Assembly (NCBI GenBank): GCA_002077045.2 | Contig: KZ111166.1 | Coordinates: 256,295 to 320,294 of the forward strand | DNA: 64,000 nucleotides | Reading direction: 5' to 3' | DNA from: Rachicladosporium sp. CCFEE 5018 | Lineage: Eukaryota; Ascomycota; Dothideomycetes; Cladosporiales; Cladosporiaceae | Shown: positions 44,392 through 53,513 of the stretch, one piece after another | Numbering within the stretch: position 1 is the first letter of the stretch | Layout of the letters: each line of letters begins with the position of its first letter | Notes under the pieces: model-generated | The model's database searches: none | What the model was told of the DNA's origin: nothing | What the model saw: only the letters and a program-made list of their open reading frames with translations | Program-made: the position numbers and the translations under genes

Positions 44392-47300
44392 CTAAACGCC
44401 ATCCTCCTTGGCAGGCGCACCCTCTCGGCTCTTCTCGAACATAGCTTTGAACGCAGCGTTACTCTTCGCAGGTGTTGCTTTCTCGTGCGCACTTTGACCG
44501 TCATGAGGCTCACTGCTCGGTGCACCGCCGCCTCTTCTGAACCCCAATCCACCTCTCCTGCTTCCACGCTGCTGTCCGGGTCGCGCAACAGTGTTCGGTT
44601 TCATTCCACCGAAGGTCGAAGCTCCAGCACTAGTGGCAGGTCCCTTCCTGCCCTTCGCGAATATCTCAGCGACGTCGCCAGTTCTCACTTCCGCACCAAG
44701 CGCACTGCAGTCGACACCAGCACGCACGTTGAAGGCAGCTTTGATGTCCGCAAATTCGACAATAGCTGCATTCTGATCCCGCCGCAACTGTATCTTGTTG
44801 ATCGAGCCATGCTTCTCCATCACAGCGCGAACGCGAGCATCGTTCACCGTGTCGGGAAGATTCAGGATCGCGACCTTACGCTCGCGTACGTTGTGAGCTG
44901 CTTGCTCCAGCGCGCCATTCTGCGTGCCCGATACCATGGAAGTATCAGAGGCGCGTCGTCCATTGGTTGAGCTCGGCTCGGGGGATGTAGAGTGCTTCAC
45001 GATGATGTCGGCTTTGCGAGCTTTGTCCACCCCGCCTCCACGAGCGGATGCTATGGTGACGTGCAATATGCGATCACGCAGTGGCTTGTTGTTCGTAGCG
45101 CCTACGGCTTTCTGTGCGTCCTCGGATGTACAGAAGGAGATGAAACCATTGCCTAGCCTTTTTCCGTCGGTCCGCTTGAGCAGGTGCACGGATGTGACTG
45201 TGCCATGATGAGCGAAGAAGTCTTTGACCTCGGTCTCTGATGCGGTGAAGTCGATGTTCTTGACAAAAAGCTCTCTCCCCTCCGCGGAAGCACCAGAACG
45301 ATCCTTCTTAGCGTCGGGATCCGATATCTTGGCAAGTAGACGATGTTGTCCGTCCAGCATCTTACCGTCCATTGCGTCCTGCGCCGCTTGCGCCTGCTGA
45401 CCAGACAACATCTGCACATAGCAGAACCGACGACGGCTGTCGTACTTCAGACTCGGGAAGCGCACGCTAATGATCTCACCATACGTATCGAAGAGCTTGC
45501 GTACTGCAGTCTCATCATATTCTGGTGGGTAATTCGCAACGTAGAGAGTGCTCCTACTGCCGCTTCGTATGCTGATGGAGGAGCCGTTGAGGGTTTTGCC
45601 ATCTCGTGTCTTGGCTGTAATCACGTCTTCGACGGTCTCGAACTCGACCGTGGCGATGCTGAGCTCGTTATTATGGCCTGGAACTATGGTGGTAGCCTTG
45701 ATGGTGCCACAGTCACGGAAGAACTTTCTCAGATCCACTTCTGTGACGTCTATCGCAACGTTGATTAGAGTGATAGTACAGTTTTCGCGGTCTCTTTTCG
45801 CAGCTGCTGCAGTCGGATCAGCGGTGTCGCCATTTGCAGGTAGGGCGCCGTCCTGGGTCCTGGACTTCTTCGGATTGAGTGATTCATCACCGCCATCATC
45901 CTCGCGTTTCCTCTTCTCGCCGTTGGCGGGCAATTGCCCATCATCCACAGGGATGGTGCTAGATGCTTGCTGCTGTACCTGCTGTGCAGCAAGATCTTCC
46001 GCCTCCTTCGCACGTCGTATGGTGGTTCGCTGCCGATACTCGCGAGCAACGATGCCAGCGGCCTGCAAGTTTTCGACACTCTCGTTGTGTTGGTAGTGCA
46101 TGACGTACAGTGCCACAGCCTTCTCGGGCTCGTCAATATGCTTCGCCATTAGCATCTGCTCCACAACTTGGGTAGCCAGTTGAGGTGCAGTCTCGGTAGT
46201 TTCGACACGATGGCTGTCACTCAGTCGTGCATGACCCCATAACAAGATCTCCCAATGATACCACAGCTGCCAGAACTCGAACGAGTCTTGCTGCGACGAA
46301 GCCAGTGAGCGCAAGACCTGTCGCGCATCATCAACGCGACGCGCTTGTAGCAGAAACTTCATGTGGATCTTCTCGAGACGATATAGCGGATCGCCCTTGA
46401 AAGACTCGCCGTAGACTTTGTGGCCAGCCTGCTGCACGTCCTCGATCGCCATGCGGATACCCACCTCTGCAGTGTCGAGATCGTCCTCGGAGCTCGTCGA
46501 GGTAAAGGCATTGCGCCTCAGGTAAGTGGACCACTCTAGCAATACTTGCAGCATCTCCTCCATGCCGCCAACGTCAAGCAAGCTGGAATTGGTGGCTCGG
46601 TGCTTGATTGCTTCGATCTCTGCATATGGGAGGCGCTCCACGTCCGACCTCAAAATGCGCCTTGCCCAGAGCTCACCAGACCATGGGCAGTGGCGAGTCG
46701 CTCGCTCAAGAAGTGGCAGTGCGGACGAGGAAGGATCGTGCGAGGACGGCATTTGACTGATGACGTGATCCACATAATCGAGCCACCATTCAGTATACGT
46801 CGGAAATCGAAGCAGAGCGCGCTCGTAGAGAGCTGACAGCAGTTCTCTCTCGTGAACCCCGCGTCTCTTCTGTTTCTTTTCCCATTTCAAACAGCGCGAT
46901 AATTCCTCAAATGCCGCCGTCTGATCTCCGGACTCGATAGCGCGCTCCAGTTTGGCCTCATTCTCCATTCGTAATGCCATATGTGACTTTGCCGGAGCTG
47001 CCAGCTCGTTCATGTGAGACATGGCTGCCTCCCATTGCGAGCCGTGTATCTTCGAGATGACCGGCCAGAACATTTGCGCCACCTCTTCCCATCCAGCACT
47101 GGGCAACTTGAGACGCTCCACGTAGAGATTCTGCAGTTGTTTCAAGCCGCTTGACTCGCCAGCACCAGCGATGAGCAGATCCTCCTGAACGATCGCCATG
47201 TAGCGGTTGAAGAGCACGTAGCCGGAGTCGATTCGCCAATGTGTTGCAGATGATGCTTTCTCCAGCACCTCACGAAGCAAGTCTCGCGTAAATAACTCCC

Positions 47301-48417
47301 TGCAGAGCTCCTTGTCATCCTCACTCCAACCACTCTGATCAGACTCCGGTAAGTCATTGCATGCCGCGTAATTTGACTCGATCCAGTCTGCATACACCTG
47401 CCATATGCGGACTGACATGGGCTCATCCTGCGTAGCCTTCTGACACAGCTCCATCACGGAAATACGCCCTTCGCCATCACCGGCCTTTGCGACAATTACC
47501 TCATCGGAGAGCCAATCCAGCCACAGATCCTCACCGACTGCGAAGCGCGAGTCCATAGCTTCGCGCGCCTGGCGCATTTCAGCTAGTAACCCATAGTCGT
47601 GGGGATTACGCGATGTCTCGCCGCTATGCTCGTGAATGTGCGTGAGAAATCCCTTGTGCAGCAGATTGATGAGCTGAACGTGCGAGTCGTACGCATAGGA
47701 GTGCTCGCCAAGGTAGGTCAGTAAGTCGTTCACAGTCTGCGCTTCTGCTTCTGTGAGTGCGCTTGATGTGATAGATCGCGGTGGCGGCGTTTGCGCCGGA
47801 GCCTCTGCCATAGTAAGATCGGCCAGTGATTGCGCGGAGATGCCGCGTGAGATGGTTGGCGCGGCCGATGATCGCAGAGCCGAAGTCGGAGAACGCAGTG
47901 AGTCGGACGACGTGGTGTGTCCTGTGCTTGAAGACGTTTGTCGTTGAGGATCTGGAAGGCACGAGGCGGGATTAGCCGTGCTCACAGTGACTTCCGCAAG
48001 ACTCGAAGGACTACACTTACCAAGTGTCACCTCATGCTGCTGTGAGTTTGACGCGGGGTGGGAAGGATGGCGATGCGCCAAGGGAGGTCGTTGCGGTGAT
48101 TCAGAAGATGCACCCCATGATTGCGAAGTCTCTGCACTCGCTGAGGGAGGGTGCAGAGGTCGAAAGCCAGGAGGCGAGATCACACTGTGGTAAACAGCTT
48201 GCTGATTCGATCCAGATCCATTCGTCGTTCTCGGCGAAGGACGGGAGTCCGTCACACCACCGTCTGCCTCCAGTGTCTGGCCTTGACTGAGCGTGGAAGC
48301 AGCGCGTTTGCTTGCAATTGTGGGTCGCCGGCGTTTCCTAGGAGACCCTTGATCTTCTGTCGGTCCTCCAGCATTCGAGACTCCGACATCAGGCGAGAGT
48401 AGTCGATTGATGTCCAT
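44392..48417 (-). CDS. prp24: Prp24/SART3, copy 2
   Basis: It is identical to 25363-29388, with the in-frame intron at 48020-47952. Two identical copies of a core splicing factor would be unusual, which adds to the doubt about the duplication. Confidence 0.9.
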   Translation of the reverse strand: MDINRLLSPDVGVSNAGGPTEDQGSPRKRRRPTIASKRAASTLSQGQTLEADGGVTDSRPSPRTTNGSGSNQQAVYHSVISPPGFRPLHPPSASAETSQSWGASSESPQRPPLAHRHPSHPASNSQQHEVTLGKCSPSSLAEVTVSTANPASCLPDPQRQTSSSTGHTTSSDSLRSPTSALRSSAAPTISRGISAQSLADLTMAEAPAQTPPPRSITSSALTEAEAQTVNDLLTYLGEHSYAYDSHVQLINLLHKGFLTHIHEHSGETSRNPHDYGLLAEMRQAREAMDSRFAVGEDLWLDWLSDEVIVAKAGDGEGRISVMELCQKATQDEPMSVRIWQVYADWIESNYAACNDLPESDQSGWSEDDKELCRELFTRDLLREVLEKASSATHWRIDSGYVLFNRYMAIVQEDLLIAGAGESSGLKQLQNLYVERLKLPSAGWEEVAQMFWPVISKIHGSQWEAAMSHMNELAAPAKSHMALRMENEAKLERAIESGDQTAAFEELSRCLKWEKKQKRRGVHERELLSALYERALLRFPTYTEWWLDYVDHVISQMPSSHDPSSSALPLLERATRHCPWSGELWARRILRSDVERLPYAEIEAIKHRATNSSLLDVGGMEEMLQVLLEWSTYLRRNAFTSTSSEDDLDTAEVGIRMAIEDVQQAGHKVYGESFKGDPLYRLEKIHMKFLLQARRVDDARQVLRSLASSQQDSFEFWQLWYHWEILLWGHARLSDSHRVETTETAPQLATQVVEQMLMAKHIDEPEKAVALYVMHYQHNESVENLQAAGIVAREYRQRTTIRRAKEAEDLAAQQVQQQASSTIPVDDGQLPANGEKRKREDDGGDESLNPKKSRTQDGALPANGDTADPTAAAAKRDRENCTITLINVAIDVTEVDLRKFFRDCGTIKATTIVPGHNNELSIATVEFETVEDVITAKTRDGKTLNGSSISIRSGSRSTLYVANYPPEYDETAVRKLFDTYGEIISVRFPSLKYDSRRRFCYVQMLSGQQAQAAQDAMDGKMLDGQHRLLAKISDPDAKKDRSGASAEGRELFVKNIDFTASETEVKDFFAHHGTVTSVHLLKRTDGKRLGNGFISFCTSEDAQKAVGATNNKPLRDRILHVTIASARGGGVDKARKADIIVKHSTSPEPSSTNGRRASDTSMVSGTQNGALEQAAHNVRERKVAILNLPDTVNDARVRAVMEKHGSINKIQLRRDQNAAIVEFADIKAAFNVRAGVDCSALGAEVRTGDVAEIFAKGRKGPATSAGASTFGGMKPNTVARPGQQRGSRRGGLGFRRGGGAPSSEPHDGQSAHEKATPAKSNAAFKAMFEKSREGAPAKEDGV

Positions 48418-49303
48418 ACCTAGGGACGCTGCAGTGCCGTGCTGCACAAGCTGACCGCACACTCTACACGCGGCGCGGCAGTCAACCTAGCTCCCGAAGC
48501 CCGCTGGACCCCCGCTCTGTGCGGCTCGACTGGCTGACTGAAGCACCAAGAACGTGACGACTTACTGCGACATCACTTATTGGCCGTGCCGACAACACAG
48601 CAACACGGATGCAGTCGAAAGGAAGCAGGCGCACAGGCAGATTAGCGATCACGTTACTTTACAAGATAGCACGGCCTAGACCACTATTCGGCATTCAACA
48701 TCCGGAGTTCTTGGCTATGTCCCAGAATAACATGACAGAGCAATTACGCAAGACTGCAGCATGAGGATGCGAACTGCCATGGTGCGATATGGATGAGTTT
48801 GCTTCTCCAGGGGACTGCAATTGCGCGCTTGAGTACTTCACGCACCAATTTTGTCGTGTTTAGCATCGAGCGACGTATGGCCGAAATAGTGTACACCAAA
48901 TCGCATGGCATGGCACCGCACCGCACAGACGACAACTCTACTTCTTCGACGGCAGGACCAGACTCCGCTCACGTGGTGCCACATCTCAATGTTTGGTTCA
49001 CGCGTTGCAACGGCCTTGTGACTGTTCGTTATTGCTAGAGTGATGTGCCTGAACACTGATAATTGCATGGAATTCAATCTTCATAGCCAGCCATATCAAT
49101 ACACTTCGACTCCAAGCAGTCGGATGCAGCAGTGGTATCTCGAAAGGAGTGCATGTCCGCAGTCACCATAGACCGTCGAACGAAACGCAGTAGTACACGG
49201 ATGACCCTCCCCATTGCCTCCGCAGTGTGCAGGCGGGCCACAACCCTTTTGATTCCCACATTGAATGAACGCCGTAGTAAATTTGTGCAAATGGTCGAGC
49301 GCG
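48418..49303. other. Intergenic, copy of 29389-30274
   Basis: Nothing recognised. Confidence 0.5.
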
Positions 49304-49971
49304 CTATCTGTAGTCCGCTGGCTCGTAGTTGAAGAAAGCAAATCGCATGCGGTGGAGCTACAATACGTGTCAGTCATGCGCTTTACGCCTTCCAGTGGCA
49401 CGTGTTTACTTACAGCAGGTAGTTTCGGCACCACTACCGCCAGCGTCGCAAGGAAGTTGATCATGAAGTACGTCAAATCGTAGTGCGTGTAATGGGTGCT
49501 CACGAGGAACAAGCATATAGGCACTGCTAGCAAGAACTTCTTCGCCGGTGTGTACTGATCTCCGTTGTCGATTTGTTCCCACATATTTAGATTGTCGTAT
49601 GCCCCTGCATTGAACTCGAATGGTACTCCTCGCACCCAGTGGAACATCAGATAGCTACCAAACATGTAGGAGATGTTGGTGAGGGTCCAGGAGGTCTCTT
49701 GCGACATAGAGGGGACGATGTCGTAGATAATCTTCAGGAGGAGGATGAGGACTATGTGGATTACCCAGGCGCCTGGTGTAATGTCAGTACTCTGCCACAT
49801 TTCTCAACTGACGCAGCCTCTCGGCGACTGACCTTTCGCGTTCACCCATTGCGCATTCAAATTTGGGTTTATCTTCTGATCGCTCTGGTGTTCCAGACTC
49901 TCTGGCGGCTCCTGGTACATCAGACTGCTGCTCCTTCGCCTTCGTCGCCTCTCCATATCGTTCGCGCTCAT
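49304..49971 (-). CDS. ORM1/ORMDL regulator of serine palmitoyltransferase (complete)
   Basis: Exons 49971-49833, 49772-49414 and 49357-49304 (introns of 60 and 56 nt) give 183 aa. The start is set at MSANDMERRRRRRSSSLM, since the upstream open frame has no family likeness; the Arg/Ser stretch resembles the phosphorylated N-terminus of yeast Orm proteins. The core PNLNAQWVNAKGAW, SQETSWTLTNISYMFGSYL, FHWVRGVPFEFNAGAYDNL, MWEQID and STHYTHYDLTYF is diagnostic of the family, with four membrane segments in the ER. The short final exon gives LHRMRFAFFNYEPADYR. ORM proteins bind and restrain serine palmitoyltransferase. The gene is divergent from the flavin monooxygenase and lies 3.5 kb from a serine-palmitoyltransferase-like gene. 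Confidence 0.94.
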
Positions 49972-51094
49972 CTTGATCTCAGCCGACTTCACGCATAGCG
50001 GCCCTGACCTGTCCATGTTGACGCCTTCGGCGAAGGTCAGGCCACCGCGTTGGAGGACGGTTGAAGACAGTTTGCCGGTATTGCTGAAGTCCCGGGCAGG
50101 TATGGACGATGGTGTCACAGCAAAGGTTTGCTTACAGCTGTCCGGTCTCGAGCTCCGCAAGGTGAGCGGGATCATGGGCGGAAGTGATTTGTGATGGGAT
50201 ACGAGGTGGTTGCGTGGCTTTCGTCGGCGGGGCGGGTATGGGTGGCGGAGGGGTGGTGCAGGCAATGCTGGTGGCGGCCTTCCAGTGGATTCCGACCGAA
50301 CGCAGTGCACTGGGCGCTCTCGCTGTATTCACTGTAGTAATACTGCAGAGGCAAGCTGGTCTGCTGTTTAATCTGGTCCTTGGGCCAACTTCGAAGTCGG
50401 TGGGCCGAGCGCCCTGTGCTGTCACTGTCCCTGGATAACTCTATTTCCGAGCCCAATAAGACTAGGCTTGTTGCTCACACACTGAACAAGGAGAAGAGGA
50501 CCTTGAGACCTTTTGCCTACTTGATCATTGTATATCAGTCTCTGTCAACCATCTGCTGACACGACCGTATGTGTGTATACTTCGCGACTCTCACTGGCCT
50601 ATGCTATGCTCCACTACTCCCTGCCCCAGTGCCAGATCTGGACAACACGATTGTACTCTTTAGAAATGGTTCTCCCAGCACAGCATCCCTCTCAAGGCGA
50701 AATCCATGGCTACTGGTTACCTTAGCCACGTGGTCGATAAGGGACAGCGGCCATTACTCGATCGACAGCCTACGCGTATCTGTCGGCGCCGTAAATCATA
50801 GAAGCAGCTTATGTAAAGCTAGATCGGTGCATTGTCGGAAAGGTCAAGAGCTACGATGTCGTGATCTGCAAGTCTTTGGCGTGATCCGGACCCGCTGTGT
50901 ATCCTACAGCTGGATCACCTGGCTTACACCTGGCAGTCGTTGATGTGGCGGGTACGATGTCTGGGTATCGCTCGGCACACACTACTTGAGGCGGCAATAG
51001 GTAAGGCATAGGATGTTCGCCGTCTCCCATCCTGCTTCACTATCACTTTGTACTCTTTTTCGGCATCTCCTGCTTAGTGGCGACTTTCGTTCGC
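49972..51094. other. Divergent intergenic between ORM and FMO genes
   Basis: This is a 1.1-kb stretch holding both promoters. Frames such as 50569-50943 plus lack any domain or family resemblance. No TATA box was found by eye. Confidence 0.5.
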
Positions 51095-52746
51095 ATGATG
51101 AACCTGGACAATGAAGGTAGTATCCGCTCGGTGGCAGTCATCGGAGCAGGTGCATCTGGTAAGCCTGGGTGTCTTGAATCTTGGAGCTGGTACTGATAAA
51201 ATCGATCTAGGCGCAGCTGCAGCAGCTGCATTGCACGGCGAAAGCTACTTTGATCGGATTCGTGTGTTCGAGCGAAGAGAGACGCCTGGAGGGACTTGGT
51301 CAGTTGATGAACATATCCCCATGTCGTGGGCATACCAATTGATAGAGTAGGATCTACGATGCGAACCCGGGAACGCCGTTACAGCCAGCGCCTGGCCATC
51401 TGGCGCCTGATCTAGATCCTCCGCTGCGATTGCCCAGTGCCTTACCCGCTACCACCGATACCAACTCACAAGAGCGATACGCCCAGACTCCAGTGTTTGA
51501 CGGACTGACGTGAGTATATCTGGTGACTGCTCAACGCACACGTCGAAATATCTCTACTCACGCATAACGATGTAGTACTAACGTACCAGCGATCGCAATG
51601 GCCTTCTCAGATCGACCCTATCCGTATTCGCCGTTCGTCCCTCACTGGATTCCAAAGCAATGCATACAGGACTACTTCACCTACAATCGCACAGACGCGC
51701 TTCTGAGCCTGAACACTACAGTCGAACACGTAAAGAAGCTCCCCAGGGAGCTTTGGGAGCTGACGCTTCGTCGCCCAAACCCAGAGCGAGGTGTCGATGA
51801 GTGGTGGGCCGAGACATTCGACGCGCTAATCATTGCCAATGGTCACTACACTGTCCCATTCATACCGCTGGTCCCAGGGCTTGCGGCATACATGGCCAAA
51901 TATCCCGAAAAGGTGTTTCATTCGAAATCTTTCCGATCTGCTCACGCTTATGCAGACAAGCGTGTGCTCATAATCGGCAACTCAGCATCCGGCATTGACA
52001 TCTCGACCCTGCTTGCGAAAACTGTGAAGTCACCACTCTACCAGTCGCGACGCTCCAAAAGTCGCTGGGATGGTCCACAGCCTCCGCTACGCATTGAGTG
52101 GAAGCCGGTGATCACCTCGTTTCGCGAAAATGGAAGCATTATATTCGCCGACGACACGGTGCTAGCCAGCGATGACATCGACTATGTGATTTATTGTACA
52201 GGCTATCAGCCTTCGTTTCCCTGGTGGAACAGTAAGAAGAACGGGCCATTGTGGGACTACCACGCGCATCGCCTTGATCGGAGTTATTTGCATACATTCT
52301 TCGTGGACCATCCTACATTGGGCTTGATCGGCATGCCACGCACTCTGACATTCCGCTCGTTCGAGTACCAAGCTGTCGCGCTTGCACGGATTTTCGCTGG
52401 ACGAAGTCATAGAGCGCTCCCGGACAGGAGATCAATGCTCACGTGGCAGCGAGCACGTGAAGAGCGCTGTCTCCGCGAGCACAAGAAGTTCCATGATATA
52501 CCTTGGGAGAACGACGAGACACTTGACTACTTCCGCGAACTGTACGACATTGCGGGTCTACCCCTGCTGACCGGCGAAGGTAGGCATCCGCCTGTCCTTG
52601 ATGCAGAGACGCGGTGGGCGGTAGAGAATATCAGGAAGTATCCTGATGGTGGGCAGGAGCTCGAAGGCGATGCGCTGAGTGAGAAAGCTGATGAATGGGT
52701 GGTCGTCGATGTCGAGCACAAGAAGGGAGTTTTGAGCTTCATCTAA
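51095..52746 (+). CDS. Flavin-containing monooxygenase (FMO-like)
   Basis: Four exons (51095-51158, 51211-51298, 51351-51509, 51576-52746) joined over introns of 52, 52 and 66 nt encode 493 aa. Each join restores family sequence: VIGAGASG (FAD GxGxxG, residues 17-22), PGGTWIYDANPGTPLQP, and GLTTNVPAIAMAF. The second dinucleotide fold has VLIIGNSASGID (NADPH site, about 235-245), and YCTGYQPSFPWW is the FMO C-terminal TGY motif. The enzyme would use NADPH and O2 to oxidise a nitrogen or sulfur centre of a small soft nucleophile. Fungal members serve either as general thiol oxidases or as tailoring enzymes in secondary metabolism. The next gene downstream, on the same strand, is an oxoamine synthase whose product would be an amine. 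Confidence 0.9.
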
Positions 52747-53513
52747 GAAGTTGCGGTGAGGTCGTGGGCCTCGAGCTTGTGTCAATGCTTGCATAGAACT
52801 CTCGTAGACCGCCACCGTCTAGGAAATTGCTGCCGGTACACAACCATTCCGGAATGAACATAGATCCCAATCTAGCTCTGTTCGGCCCTCTCGGAGGTCC
52901 TGCCACGTAAATGCCGTGGCTACAACCATGCGCGGACGAGCAGAGTTCTTCTTTAGTCGATGTTTGGCGGATGTATATTAGTCCATGTCTGTCAAGTGCC
53001 CTGTCAAAAGTGGCTTTCGCAAGTCGAGACTCGAGACCCTGTGCACGTGCGTGCCTGGCATCCGGTAGTCATGGCACTATCTCGCCTACTAAGCCAGCCA
53101 CCACAACGTTATAGCGCGCTCTAGTCGGTAGTGCGTCGCTTGCACACTTCACACGTGGCACGCCGAGATAAGCAATGCAAGCCGGAAGCTTGTCGACGCC
53201 AACTGAATCGTGGGACCGAGTCCTTCTACAGTAGTGCTGATTGCCGAGAGTCATGCATCCCACGGACCTGGTTGCGGAGCGGCTGGAGCGTTCTCACGAC
53301 TATCAGACTTCATGTTAGCCGAAGCCATGTTTCGTGGCGCTGCTGAATGAGGTCTGGAAGTGTACTGCCCTGGACATGGTATCAGATTTGGGAGCAGAGA
53401 AGACATAAGCATGACCCGACTAATATGAACCATGTAAGCCGGAGTTGTTCATTGTTGACTCCTCCTTCTTCTCCTTGCGGACATACACACTTTCTCATAC
53501 TCCTGTCTAAGTT
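52747..53513. other. Intergenic, promoter region of the oxoamine synthase gene
   Basis: No gene recognised. Short frames lack support; the last 60 bases before 53514 are pyrimidine-rich, as often precedes fungal transcription starts. Confidence 0.5.

Larger units (their letters stand above)
30749..49677. repeat. 18.9-kb block, copy 2 (matches 11720-30648)
   Basis: It differs from copy 1 at 30849 (G to A), 30935 (T to C) and 30990 (G to A) only, as far as was compared. All three are within 242 bases of the gap, a typical place for low-quality contig ends. Downstream it runs without a break into unique sequence that completes the ORM gene. Confidence 0.97.

Noticed and set aside
32395..49971. 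Second set of MFS, epoxide hydrolase, ATPase, surface protein, decarboxylase and prp24 genes as real paralogues
   Set aside because: Introns, intergenic DNA and silent positions are identical, and the copies abut a 100-N gap. They are listed but not argued to be extra genes.
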